From JALZVT01 sp964611345 (GTDB lineage: Bacteria; Pseudomonadota; Gammaproteobacteria; Pseudomonadales; Azotimanducaceae), in the NCBI GenBank assembly GCA_964611345.1, contig CAZSYU010000039.1:1-33491 (forward strand): a stretch of DNA of 33,491 nt, in the 5' to 3' direction. The notes beneath the pieces were generated by a model. That model saw only the letters and a program-made list of their open reading frames with translations, was not told the origin of the DNA and made no database searches. The translations under genes and the position numbers were made by a program. Of this stretch, positions 16,929-25,177 are shown one piece after another. Numbering within the stretch: the first letter of the stretch is position 1; each line of letters begins with the position of its first letter.

Positions 16929-17918
16929 TCACGTAAGAAACGCATCAAACACCCGCTGCGGCACCTTCGCCGTAAACTCGTCATGCGCCTGCAAAATGGC
17001 CGCGGCAAAGCCCGTGGCATCTGCCCGTCCATGACTCTTAATGACCACGCCTGACAAGCCCAACAACGATGCGCCATTGTAGCCTTGTGGATCGTAGACG
17101 TCTTCGAGATCCCGCGTGGCAAGCAGCCGCTCGAGCAGCCAGGCACGAATACCGCCTTGTTTGCGCAAGCGTTGCAAGTGACTGACAAGCAGATGCTGGG
17201 CCATCGATGCGGTTCCTTCGATCGCTTTCAGCGCCGTATTACCCAGCAACCCATCACTGACTATCACGTCAGCTCGGCCGTCAAACAACTCGTGCGCCTC
17301 AACAAAACCGACGTAGTCGAATCGCATATCGCTCTCGAGCAACTCAGCCGCTTGCGCGAGTACCGCTGGCCCCTTCGTCACTTCCGCGCCGATATTTAAC
17401 AGGCCAACCCGCACACGCTGCTGTGGCGGCAACGATCCACCCGCCAGGGCGCTGCCCAGCACGGCAAACTGCCCCAACTGTTGCGCACTGCAGCCAATGT
17501 TGGCACCAAGATCGAGCATCCATACAGGTTGGGTTTTGCCTTTCAGCAACTTACAGATGGCCGGTCGCGACAGACCGGGGGCACGCGCCACCAACGCCCT
17601 GCTTAACGCCATCAACGCGGCCGTGTTTCCCGCGCTGACGACAGCATCCACTGCCCCGTCGCGCAGCAGTTCGAGCGCTTTGCGCATGGACGAATCCGGT
17701 AGCCGCCTCAGGGCAGTCTGCAGGGTATCGGTTTGCGCCACATAGGCTTCGGTTCGGAGGTGACTGGCATTCAGCATGCGCGCGTAAGCCGCGACCTCTG
17801 GAGGGCCCACCAGAGTAAGATCGAGAGCATTGAGAGGGAGGTCCCCGACGCGCTGGAGCAACACGTCCGGCGGGTGATCGGCCCCCAACAGGTCGAGGGC
17901 TATACGAACTTTGGCCAA
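16929..17918 (-). CDS. plsX: Phosphate acyltransferase PlsX
   Basis: PlsX converts acyl-ACP to acyl-phosphate for phospholipid synthesis. 329 residues, shorter than the about 345-356 typical. Recognisable: SAGNTAALMALS, LDLGANIGC, GLLNIGAEVTKG, YVGFVEAHEL, DVIVSDGLLGNTALKAIEG and YNGASLLGLSGVVIKSHG. Divergent points: the family N-terminal MGGD motif reads LGAD here. The only possible start is a TTG at 17918; no ATG or GTG occurs between it and the upstream in-frame stop, and no ribosome binding site is visible. It begins 61 nt after the rpmF stop. A peripheral membrane or cytoplasmic protein. Confidence 0.92.
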   Translation of the reverse strand: MAKVRIALDLLGADHPPDVLLQRVGDLPLNALDLTLVGPPEVAAYARMLNASHLRTEAYVAQTDTLQTALRRLPDSSMRKALELLRDGAVDAVVSAGNTAALMALSRALVARAPGLSRPAICKLLKGKTQPVWMLDLGANIGCSAQQLGQFAVLGSALAGGSLPPQQRVRVGLLNIGAEVTKGPAVLAQAAELLESDMRFDYVGFVEAHELFDGRADVIVSDGLLGNTALKAIEGTASMAQHLLVSHLQRLRKQGGIRAWLLERLLATRDLEDVYDPQGYNGASLLGLSGVVIKSHGRADATGFAAAILQAHDEFTAKVPQRVFDAFLT

Positions 17919-17979
17919 ATCAGAACAGCGGGGTGCAGCGACGACACCACTCGCGGCGGATCAGAGCGACCGGCGCGCC

Positions 17980-18156
17980 TTAGCTGCCGGCCTGAATGAC
18001 CTTGCGGCCACGATAGTAACCATCAGCACTCACGTGGTGCCGACGATGCGTTTCTCCAGATGTCGGATCAATCGAAGTTTCTGGGGTCGACAATGCGTCG
18101 TGGGAACGACGTTGGCCACGCCGTGAGCGGGTCACTTTGCTTTTTTGGACGGCCAT
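17980..18156 (-). CDS. rpmF: 50S ribosomal protein L32
   Basis: Short ribosomal protein of 58 residues, missed by length-limited searches. It begins MAVQKSKVTRSRRGQRRSHDA and continues with TSGETHRRHHVSADGYYRGRK, nearly identical in pattern to E. coli L32. No zinc-binding cysteines, so the C-minus form. The ATG has AGGAG 7 nt upstream. It follows yceD by 46 nt and precedes plsX, the standard order. Confidence 0.97.
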   Translation of the reverse strand: MAVQKSKVTRSRRGQRRSHDALSTPETSIDPTSGETHRRHHVSADGYYRGRKVIQAGS

Positions 18157-18202
18157 GTGGCTACTCCTGAATTAGCGAACTAAATCGATACCGGCACAGA
18201 CC

Positions 18203-18892
18203 TTAAGTATCTGCAGCGTCATCGAGTAAATCTCGAAGGCCAGCAAAGGGCAACTGCCGATCACTGGCCACCTGTTTCTCATCACCGCCACTCGCACCCG
18301 CTGTCTGCGGACTGCTCGGCGACACCTTCTGCACCTGCGCCGGGTAACTCAACACCGGGGCCTGCGGGCAGTCGGCTTGCTGACACACTCTGTCGGGTAG
18401 TGCCAACAATAAATCATCTTCTACCAGCGCCGCGAACGACACCGTAGCGCTACGGCTGACTATCAAGTCGGCCGCGCCGAGCGCCAGCTCCTTTGCAGGA
18501 GGCTCTGCACTCAGCCAAATCAAGCTGTGCAATGGCGTTGCCAGCGTAACAGCTACCTCTTCCGTACACCGCTGGCACGGCAATAAAACATCAGCCGCAG
18601 CTCTGCCTCGGACCACCGGGCGATCATAGTCATCAAGACTAAACTCAAGCTTCGCCGTTACCCCGTGTAACTCCACCAGTGCCGCCACAAGCCGACTCAA
18701 TGGCTTATCAGCACCCTGCGCGACCTTGTCCAGAATCGCCTGCTCGCCGCTCACCTTATCGCTGTAGGGGAGCGCCACCGGAGAAAGATCCGCCGGTATC
18801 ACGGCATCGATAACAAACTCGCAATCGTAGGTTGCGTTGCGGCGAGCCGCTTGCAGTACATCTACGCTGTCTTGAGGGTGCACCCGAGCCAT
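18203..18892 (-). CDS. yceD: YceD family (DUF177) protein
   Basis: YceD, 229 residues; the family is usually about 175. The family signature is LPCQRCTEEV (about 110-120) and ALVEDDLLLALP (about 155-166), with the late cysteines CQQADCP. Relatives act in 23S rRNA accumulation and are always next to rpmF. Before the usual C-terminal PFAGL a low-complexity insertion (about 180-210, Ser, Gln and Gly rich) explains the extra length. The ATG at 18892 is chosen; a longer reading from 18916 would begin inside the promoter spacer. Aligning with the VDxxxLAxRG-like start of family members supports this. First gene of the yceD-rpmF-plsX-fabD-fabG run. Confidence 0.9.
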   Translation of the reverse strand: MARVHPQDSVDVLQAARRNATYDCEFVIDAVIPADLSPVALPYSDKVSGEQAILDKVAQGADKPLSRLVAALVELHGVTAKLEFSLDDYDRPVVRGRAAADVLLPCQRCTEEVAVTLATPLHSLIWLSAEPPAKELALGAADLIVSRSATVSFAALVEDDLLLALPDRVCQQADCPQAPVLSYPAQVQKVSPSSPQTAGASGGDEKQVASDRQLPFAGLRDLLDDAADT

Positions 18893-18901
18893 GGCGGCGC
18901 A

Positions 18902-18930
18902 ATGATAGGGACGCATCGAGTGGCTGTCAA
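18902..18930 (-). promoter_or_regulatory. Strong candidate promoter of yceD operon
   Basis: On the minus strand, TTGACA (18930-18925, perfect), 17-bp spacer, TATCAT (18907-18902, 5 of 6). The predicted start of RNA, about 7 nt further on (near 18895), lies within about 3 nt of the yceD ATG at 18892, so the message would be leaderless or nearly so. Confidence 0.65.
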
Positions 18931-19021
18931 AGCGGATTACAGATTTGCCCGCACCCCTTGCCTGAGTACTGCTAAGCCCCGAGAATCAAAGCACTTTTTT
19001 CATATATTTGCAGGCCGCGCC

Positions 19022-19660
19022 ATGTCCGCTCCCAGGAATGCCAAGAACAGCCCGCAGGGCTTGCTGCTGGCGTCATCCTCCCGCTACCGCCGGGTGCTGC
19101 TCGAACGCCTCGGACTACCGTTTGAGACCGCAAGTCCCGACATTGATGAGACTCGCCACAGCGGCGAATCCGCACAAGCTCTGGTGCAACGACTGGCGGC
19201 GGAAAAGGCCGCAGCTCTGGCCCAGCACTACCCCAATCACCTCATCATAGGCTCCGATCAGGTCGCGAGCTTGGATGATCAGGTATTGGGCAAACCGGGC
19301 AGCATCGACAAGGCCGAAGCGCAGTTGGCACGGCTCAGTGGTCAAACCGTCCATTTCTATACCGGTCTTGCCTTGCTCAATAGCCAAACCCTGGCGGTAC
19401 AGGTAGAGCTGGATACCACTGCGGTTGAGTTTAGGGAGCTGTCCGGACCAGAAATCAGCGCCTATGTCGCGCGCGAGACACCGCTGGATTGTGCCGGGTC
19501 TTTCAAATCAGAAGGCCTGGGCGTCGCCCTGTTCGAAGGCATCACAACCGCTGATCCCGCCGCCCTCATTGGTCTGCCGCTGGTACTCTTATGCAACATG
19601 TTACGAGCTGAAGGGATGGATCCATTGGGCCGCCCGGTGCGCGTTCCAGAGACGATCTGA
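19022..19660 (+). CDS. maf: Maf family nucleoside triphosphate pyrophosphatase (YceF-like)
   Basis: Maf/Ham1-superfamily protein, 212 residues from the chosen ATG. It hydrolyses non-canonical nucleoside triphosphates; members of the YceF branch prefer m7GTP. Motifs: LLASSSRYRRVLLERL (15-30), DIDET (40-44) and IIGSDQV (76-81, base Asp79), and CAGSFKSEGLG. The YceF branch is favoured by the neighbours yceD and rpmF. The frame is open back to 18851, but that part runs antisense to yceD and its promoter and has no family similarity. An AT-rich -10-like TATATT lies at 19003-19008, without a convincing -35, only 13 nt before the ATG. Confidence 0.92.
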   Translation: MSAPRNAKNSPQGLLLASSSRYRRVLLERLGLPFETASPDIDETRHSGESAQALVQRLAAEKAAALAQHYPNHLIIGSDQVASLDDQVLGKPGSIDKAEAQLARLSGQTVHFYTGLALLNSQTLAVQVELDTTAVEFRELSGPEISAYVARETPLDCAGSFKSEGLGVALFEGITTADPAALIGLPLVLLCNMLRAEGMDPLGRPVRVPETI

Positions 19661-19678
19661 GTCGACGATCTGACTCAG
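19657..19678. terminator. Hairpin between convergent maf and rluC
   Basis: Perfect 7-bp inverted repeat CTGAGTC (19657-19663) / GACTCAG (19672-19678), loop of 8. One arm contains the maf stop codon and the other the rluC stop codon. No T run on either side, so termination is uncertain. Confidence 0.3.
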
Positions 19679-20625
19679 GGCCGGTAGCCCACCTTCGCGA
19701 ACAGCTCACGCAGGTCATCAGGTACGGGGGCGACAAAATCCCCTGTGAGTTCGGAGCCAGTGACACGCAGTTGCGCCGCATGCAAAGCCAGGCGCGGCAC
19801 GCCAAGGCCCTTACCACGCAAATCCGCTGCGGCGCTCCCATATTTGTCATCGCCCAACACCGGATGCCCCCGACTCGCCGCGTGAACCCGAATCTGGTGG
19901 GTACGCCCCGTCTTTAGCGTGGCTTGCACCAGCGTCGCTGCAGTACTCTCATGTAACACCTCGAATTTGGTGTGGGCTGGCTTGCCGCTCGGGTCCACCC
20001 GCACACGGCGCTCTCCGGTTTGGGTCGCGAAACGCAACAATGGCTCCTGCACGCGCACCACCCGCCGCGGCCAGGGTCCATCTACCAAAGCCAGATAGCG
20101 TTTTTGAGTTGTTCTGCTCTCAGGGCGAAAGGCCTGCTGCCAGAGCTTGAGCGCACTACGCTTCTTCGCCACCAGCAACACACCGGAGGTTTCCCGATCG
20201 AGTCGGTGCACGAGTTCCAGTTTGGGCCCCCGCAGAACCCGCAGTGCCTCTATAAGCCCCCAGCTCACCCCGCTCCCGCCGTGCACCGCCAGACCCGAGG
20301 GCTTATTGATCACCAGCAGATCGTCGCGTTCTTCCACGATCGCCGCTTCAAGACGAGCCGCCAATCCCTCTGGCAGCTCGGTCGGCGGGGATTGGGCCGC
20401 TGGCAGTCGCACGGGGGGCAAGCGAATCTTGTCGCCCCTGTGCAAGCGAGTATGAAACTTTGCGCGACCACCATTTATGCGGACCTCGCCACCCCGCACC
20501 ATGCGGTAGACCCTGGACCGGGGCAGATTTCTGAACTGCGCGAAGAGGAAATTATCGAGCCGTTGCCCTGCCTCGTCGTCGACAAGTAGGTAGCGAACCC
20601 CTCCGGAGACCGGCCGATCGCTCAT
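19675..20625 (-). CDS. rluC: 23S rRNA pseudouridine synthase RluC
   Basis: RluA-family pseudouridine synthase of 316 residues. An S4 RNA-binding domain (about 10-75, AGQRLDNFLFAQF and RSRVYRMVRGGEVRING) is followed by the catalytic domain with INKPSGLAVHGG and the catalytic Asp143 in HRLDRETSGVLLVAK. RluC modifies 23S rRNA at 955, 2504 and 2580 in E. coli. The ATG at 20625 has AGGAAAG 5 nt upstream; a GTG at 20652 is the alternative. Divergent from rne, as in most gammaproteobacteria. Confidence 0.94.
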   Translation of the reverse strand: MSDRPVSGGVRYLLVDDEAGQRLDNFLFAQFRNLPRSRVYRMVRGGEVRINGGRAKFHTRLHRGDKIRLPPVRLPAAQSPPTELPEGLAARLEAAIVEERDDLLVINKPSGLAVHGGSGVSWGLIEALRVLRGPKLELVHRLDRETSGVLLVAKKRSALKLWQQAFRPESRTTQKRYLALVDGPWPRRVVRVQEPLLRFATQTGERRVRVDPSGKPAHTKFEVLHESTAATLVQATLKTGRTHQIRVHAASRGHPVLGDDKYGSAAADLRGKGLGVPRLALHAAQLRVTGSELTGDFVAPVPDDLRELFAKVGYRP

Positions 20626-20643
20626 TCCAACTTTCCTAGACGT

Positions 20644-20672
20644 TTGAGACACTTAGCAAACACTGTTATATT
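20644..20672 (+). promoter_or_regulatory. Candidate rne promoter
   Basis: TTGAGA (20644-20649), 17-bp spacer, TATATT (20667-20672). Each hexamer has 5 of 6 consensus bases. RNA would start near 20679, giving rne a leader of about 670 nt. In E. coli rne also has a distal promoter and a long autoregulatory 5' UTR. Confidence 0.6.
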
Positions 20673-20694
20673 CGGCCGCAGTTTTGGGGGGCAA
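20665..20694 (-). promoter_or_regulatory. Candidate rluC promoter
   Basis: On the minus strand, TTGCCC (20694-20689), 18-bp spacer, TATAAC (20670-20665). The -10 element shares bases with the rne -10 on the other strand. RNA would start near 20658, about 33 nt before the rluC ATG. Confidence 0.4.
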
Positions 20695-20702
20695 GCACCC
20701 TT

Positions 20703-20726
20703 TGTAAGGTCGCGTGTAAGGTCGCG
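20703..20726. repeat. 12-bp tandem repeat in rne leader
   Basis: Two exact copies of TGTAAGGTCGCG. Confidence 0.85.
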
Positions 20727-20824
20727 AGTTTACCCCATCTGCTATCCAAGTCGTTCGCCACAGCGCAAGCTGTAACGCAATCATTGGCCCCGACGCGCAG
20801 ATAACCTTCACAGGTCCCAAAACC

Positions 20825-20852
20825 CAGAAGACGACTACCAGAAGACGATTAA
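20825..20852. repeat. 14-bp tandem repeat in rne leader
   Basis: Two copies of CAGAAGACGAYTAM (20825-20838 and 20839-20852), differing at positions 11 and 14. Confidence 0.7.
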
Positions 20853-21347
20853 AAAGAACGAACAGAAAAAACAAACCTAAAAACACACAAAAAATAGTAA
20901 GCACAAACAAGTAAGACGGCAAACAGCCAAGGCGCGCGGCCCGGCCCGCCCACTCTTCCACGCATTAACATCGTGATTAAAGAGTTCGCGAACCAAGAAC
21001 ACCCGGTCCAAAACAGACACAGCGTCGACAAGAACATTTGCGTTATGGAACCTCAGGCCTGACCTGACTCGATAACCTTCGAAGGCCCTCCCCAGAGCAC
21101 CGCGGACGTTGCGAGCGAATGGAGGGGCTTCCAGCAGCAAGATCAGCCCCTGCGACGACTATTGGGGACCACCGCACGCACTCTCCCTGGCGTGCCCGCA
21201 GGACATGACAGCGCTCTTGTCGAAACGCCCACTCTGGCGCGACTTTCCGTACTACCCGCCTGCCTTGTTTTACAGGAACAGCGCACCAGTTTGCGCAGGC
21301 GCCACGCCATCGGCAGCGCCATAACGGAAAAGAATTAGAGAATTACG

Positions 21348-24053
21348 ATGAAGAGAATGCTAATCAACGCAGCCCAACCAGAAGAGGTCCGGGTCGCACT
21401 GGTCGACGGTCAAAAGATTTACGACCTCGACTTCGAAAACTACTCCCGCGAACAAAAGAAGGGCAACATCTACAAGGCCCGCGTAACTCGAGTGGAACCC
21501 AGTCTGGAGGCGGCATTCGTCGACTTTGGCTCTGAACGCCACGGCTTTTTGCCATTGAAAGAGATCTCTCGCGAGTACTTCAAAAAAGGCGCGGACTCCG
21601 GTGGTCGCTTGAATATCGCCGAGCAGGTTCGCGAAGGCCAGGAACTACTGGTACAGGTCGAAAAAGAAGAACGCGGCAACAAGGGCGCCGCGCTAACCAC
21701 CTTTATCAGCCTAGCCGGCCGCTACATGGTGCTTATGCCCAACAACCCTCGTGCCGGTGGCATCTCCCGCCGGATCGAAGGCGAAGATCGTGATGCGTTA
21801 CGGGCGGCACTGTCTGCACTGGAAATCCCCACTGGTATGGGCGTGATTGTCCGAACTGCCGGCGTCGGCCGCGGTGAAGAAGAAATGCGCTGGGACCTCG
21901 ACTACCTGTCACAGCTTTGGGAGTCCATCTCCACCGCCGGTAAACGCGAACGTGCGCCGTCTCTCCTGTATCAGGAGAACAGCGTGATTCTGCGCACTAT
22001 CCGCGACAACCTGCGCCGTGATATCGGCGAACTGCTCATCGATAGCAAAGAGGCCTTCGAAGAGGCACAGCGCTTCATCACCCAGGTCATGCCCCACTAC
22101 GCTGAGCGCATCAAGTTTTACGAAGACCCCATTCCATTGTTTAGCCGTTACCAGATTGAAAGCCAGATCGAGTCTGCTTTTCAACGTACGGTTAAGTTGC
22201 CATCTGGTGGTTCTCTGGTCATCGACCCAACGGAAGCGCTGGTGTCTATCGACATCAACTCTGCTAGAGCCACCAAAGGCGCGGATATCGAGGAAACCGC
22301 GCTCAACACCAACCTTGAGGCGGCCGAAGAGATTGCCCGTCAACTCCGGTTGCGGGACATGGGTGGTTTAGTGGTCATCGACTTCATCGATATGAACGCC
22401 AGCAAGAATCAGCGAGCGGTTGAAAATCGCATGCGCAGTGCCCTTGAGACTGACCGCGCCAGAGTGCAGACCGGCAAGATTTCGCGCTTCGGGTTGCTTG
22501 AAATGTCACGCCAGCGACTGCGACCTTCGCTCGAAGAATTGACCACGGAGCCGTGCCCACGCTGTACCGGCCAGGGTCGCATTCGCGACACAAAATCGCT
22601 GGCACTGACGATTTTGCGCGTTGTCGAGGAAGAGTGTCTGAAAGATCGCAGCTCGATGGTTCGTGTGCAGGTGCCTTTGGCCGCAGCATCCTATCTACTC
22701 AATGAAAAACGTGACGACGTTGCAGCGATCGAAAAACGGACTGCAGCCCGTGTTTTGATCATGCCCAACGTCAACATGGAAACGCCGCACTACTCGCTAG
22801 AACGCATTCGGGACGATGCTCTGCAAACCGAGGGGCGCGCAGCTAGCTATGAACTAACGGTCACCGAGCTCGATGAGCCCGAATTACCTACCCGCGAAAT
22901 GCCAGTCACCACCAGACAGCAGCCTGCAGTAGCCCAATCTACGCCAACCACGCCTACCCCGGCGGCAACAACGACCGTTAACGATACTGCAGCTGCCGTG
23001 GCCGCTGCCAAGGCCCAGGACAATAAGGGTACCGCAACAGCAGCTGCTGCTGCGGGTGGTGCCGCCGCAGGCGTTGCGGTTGCCGCGGCGAGCGCCAAGA
23101 AAGGTTGGCTGACTCGTACTCTGGATAACTTGTTTGGCGGCGATACGCCCGCGGATGCGGCGCCGACACAACCGGCCCGCAGTGCGCGCACCGGAGGCAA
23201 CACCAAGGCTCGCGCCAACAACAAGCGCCCCGACGCAAGAAGTGCGGGGAAAAATGCCGCCAAGAGAGACGGCGAGTCCAAACGCAGCCGCGGTGGCCGA
23301 GGCCGGGCGGGCGGCAATAATCGCAATTCTGGCGATGGTGGCGGCCGTAACCGCAAAACCGAAGGCGACAACAGGGCACCAGCGGCATCTACAGCAAGTA
23401 GCGCAAAGAGCGAAACAGCACCACAGGCCGCGCAACGGTCTCAAGCACCGAAAAAGGCGGCGCCAAAAAGTGCCAAGCAACGCCCCACCGACGAGACCCG
23501 CAAGCCTAGCGACGCTGAGCTGGCCAAGAGCAAACGCAAGCCTGTACGCGATCGCAGCGCCCTGGCCGAAGGCGCGGCGAAGCCTGCCACTGCCACACCC
23601 GTCACAGCGAGCGTTGCAGGCGCTACAGGCGCGGCAAGCACTTCAGTCGCGCAGGCAGCGTCCGCAGCAGCAGACTCGAGCCCAGACACAGGGGCACAAC
23701 CTCCAGCGACAAGTCTCGTCACAACCACTGCGGACACAACTACTGCGACCACGGCTAGTCCGAGTGCAGCCGGAGTCGAAGTTGCAGCCGCAACCCAGCC
23801 CTCAAGCGCAGCCACAGTAGCGAATAATCGAAGCGCTGAAGCTGTCCCTGAGTCGTCTATAAAAGTCGCTGAGGCTCCCCTAACAACAGCTGAGGCTCCC
23901 CTAAAAACAGCTGAGGCTCCCGCAAAAACAGCTGAAGCTGTCGATGAAGCCGCTGACGAAGCCCCAACCAGCTCCGGTCGGGCAGCCAACGATCCACGGG
24001 AAGTGCGGCGGCGCCAGCGCGAGGCCGAATTACGCGCCCAGGGCATCAAGTAA
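21348..24053 (+). CDS. rne: Ribonuclease E
   Basis: Single-strand-specific endoribonuclease of the RNA degradosome, 901 residues (E. coli 1061). The catalytic half (about 1-510) begins MKRMLINAAQPEEVRVALVD, contains the S1 domain (about 37-120), the catalytic Asp302 (VSIDINS) and Asp345 (VIDFIDMN), and the zinc-link Cys403 and Cys406 (CPRCTGQG). Positions are within one of the E. coli enzyme. The C-terminal half is low-complexity, Ala/Thr-rich, with a likely membrane-targeting amphipathic helix (about 584-599, GWLTRTLDNLFGG), an Arg/Gly-rich RNA-binding stretch (about 610-680) and repeats near 841-861. It initiates mRNA decay and rRNA/tRNA processing at the inner membrane. The ribosome binding site (TTAGAG, 7 nt upstream) is weak, as expected for a limited, autoregulated gene. 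Confidence 0.97.
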   Translation: MKRMLINAAQPEEVRVALVDGQKIYDLDFENYSREQKKGNIYKARVTRVEPSLEAAFVDFGSERHGFLPLKEISREYFKKGADSGGRLNIAEQVREGQELLVQVEKEERGNKGAALTTFISLAGRYMVLMPNNPRAGGISRRIEGEDRDALRAALSALEIPTGMGVIVRTAGVGRGEEEMRWDLDYLSQLWESISTAGKRERAPSLLYQENSVILRTIRDNLRRDIGELLIDSKEAFEEAQRFITQVMPHYAERIKFYEDPIPLFSRYQIESQIESAFQRTVKLPSGGSLVIDPTEALVSIDINSARATKGADIEETALNTNLEAAEEIARQLRLRDMGGLVVIDFIDMNASKNQRAVENRMRSALETDRARVQTGKISRFGLLEMSRQRLRPSLEELTTEPCPRCTGQGRIRDTKSLALTILRVVEEECLKDRSSMVRVQVPLAAASYLLNEKRDDVAAIEKRTAARVLIMPNVNMETPHYSLERIRDDALQTEGRAASYELTVTELDEPELPTREMPVTTRQQPAVAQSTPTTPTPAATTTVNDTAAAVAAAKAQDNKGTATAAAAAGGAAAGVAVAAASAKKGWLTRTLDNLFGGDTPADAAPTQPARSARTGGNTKARANNKRPDARSAGKNAAKRDGESKRSRGGRGRAGGNNRNSGDGGGRNRKTEGDNRAPAASTASSAKSETAPQAAQRSQAPKKAAPKSAKQRPTDETRKPSDAELAKSKRKPVRDRSALAEGAAKPATATPVTASVAGATGAASTSVAQAASAAADSSPDTGAQPPATSLVTTTADTTTATTASPSAAGVEVAAATQPSSAATVANNRSAEAVPESSIKVAEAPLTTAEAPLKTAEAPAKTAEAVDEAADEAPTSSGRAANDPREVRRRQREAELRAQGIK
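23868..23930. repeat. 21-bp tandem repeat in the 3' part of rne
   Basis: Three near-identical 21-bp units (23868-23888, 23889-23909, 23910-23930), starting GCTGAGGCTCCC, then a decayed fourth. They encode AEAPLTT, AEAPLKT and AEAPAKT in the scaffold region of RNase E. Confidence 0.9.
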
Positions 24054-24082
24054 CTCGAAAGGCACGCGGCGGCGGCAGTTTG

Positions 24083-25153
24083 CTACTGCAGCCGCTGCGG
24101 CTCCTGTTCCAAGGCAATTCCAAACTGCTCCGACACGCTCTGGCGGATGGCGTCTGCGTGGGCGTTGATGTCTGCGGCGTCTGCGCCGCCGAGATTCACA
24201 AGCACCAGCGGTTGCCGTTGCCAAACGGCAACCCTCGGTGCCGCGCGCTCTTTCCAGCCTGCCTGCTCAATCAAAGCAGCCGCTGAGAGCTTTATATGCT
24301 GCCCCTGCTGCCAACTCGGTACCTCGCGGAGGACGGCAAAGCCATTGGCAAGCAATTCTTCATAGCGACGCTGGGTTAGTACCGGGTTTTTAAAGAAACT
24401 ACCGGCGTTTGGGTGGTGGCGCGGGTCCGGCAGTTTCCGCCGCCGCGTCCGCGCTACTGCTTCCGCAATGGTGGCCGGTCGCAGCGACTTTGCCTGCCCG
24501 GCATAACCCATTCGTGCAAGTTCATCGGTAATCCCGGCGTACTCCGTTCTAAGCTCCCCGTTGACAGGCACATTAAACCGCACCCGCGAAACAACCCAGC
24601 GGTCAGGCTGCTGCTTGAAACAACTGTCGCGATAATCGAAAGCACAATCGCTTGCCGGCAACCAATAGGGTTCGTTTGCTCCACCAGCTGTTGTTACCTG
24701 CCGATCAACCACTTCTACGGCGTCAATAAACTCCGCAACCTCTACGCCATAGGCACCGATGTTCTGAATGGGTGCTGCGCCGACGGTGCCCGGAATCAAT
24801 GTGAGATTTTCTATTCCACCGCCCAGTCCCTGACCAATGCAACACCGCACGAACCCCTGCCACGATTCACCCGCACCTACTTCAAACCGACACGCTGCGT
24901 CTGTGCGCTCTTTGATCACAATACCGCCAATGAGCATGCGCACGGCGATACCCGACAACGTGCGTGGTAATACCACGTTACTGCCGCCACCCAGCACATG
25001 GAGAGGTTCAGCACGCGCAGCAGCCAGTACAATAGCAGCCTGCAATTGCGCTATTGAGTTGACGGTAACGCCATGAACCGCCTGGGCCGGCAATCCCAGG
25101 GTGTTAGGCAACATCATTGACTGGAGCTGGGGCTGGGCCTGCTGCGCTGGCAT
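24083..25153 (-). CDS. murB: UDP-N-acetylenolpyruvoylglucosamine reductase
   Basis: MurB, 356 residues, NADPH/FAD-dependent second step of peptidoglycan precursor synthesis. FAD motif LGGGSNVVL (about 53-61), IPGTVGAAPIQNIGAYG (about 125-141), DYRDSCFK, and the catalytic serine in NAGSFFKNP. Type I MurB like E. coli (342 residues). The first dozen residues (MPAQQAQPQLQS) precede the conserved LPNTLGL-like start, so translation may begin at the ATG pair about 12 codons in; no ribosome binding site decides it. Last gene of the envelope operon, convergent with rne (29 nt apart). ptpA, next to murB in Pseudomonas, is replaced by alkB. Confidence 0.94.
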   Translation of the reverse strand: MPAQQAQPQLQSMMLPNTLGLPAQAVHGVTVNSIAQLQAAIVLAAARAEPLHVLGGGSNVVLPRTLSGIAVRMLIGGIVIKERTDAACRFEVGAGESWQGFVRCCIGQGLGGGIENLTLIPGTVGAAPIQNIGAYGVEVAEFIDAVEVVDRQVTTAGGANEPYWLPASDCAFDYRDSCFKQQPDRWVVSRVRFNVPVNGELRTEYAGITDELARMGYAGQAKSLRPATIAEAVARTRRRKLPDPRHHPNAGSFFKNPVLTQRRYEELLANGFAVLREVPSWQQGQHIKLSAAALIEQAGWKERAAPRVAVWQRQPLVLVNLGGADAADINAHADAIRQSVSEQFGIALEQEPQRLQ

Positions 25154-25177
25154 TAGTCAGTGCTCATTCAAAACAAC

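Larger units (their letters stand above)
20673..21347 (+). other. Long 5' untranslated leader of rne
   Basis: No plausible gene on either strand; the open frames seen on the minus strand have no similarity and no start site. The leader has two tandem duplications (20703-20726 and 20825-20852), an A-rich, T-poor, probably single-stranded stretch (20851-20910), and a hairpin with 7-bp arms AGGGGCT / AGCCCCT (21123-21129 and 21145-21151). RNase E is known to feed back on its own message through the rne leader in E. coli; A-rich single-stranded segments are its preferred targets. Whether the same happens here is inferred. Confidence 0.5.

Noticed and set aside
18851..19021. 57-residue N-terminal extension of maf
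   Set aside because: It is antisense to yceD and its promoter and does not match Maf proteins.
20849..21140. Minus-strand open frames in the rne leader
   Set aside because: Cys/Phe/Leu-rich translations of an A-rich segment read backwards; no start site, and three such frames overlap each other.
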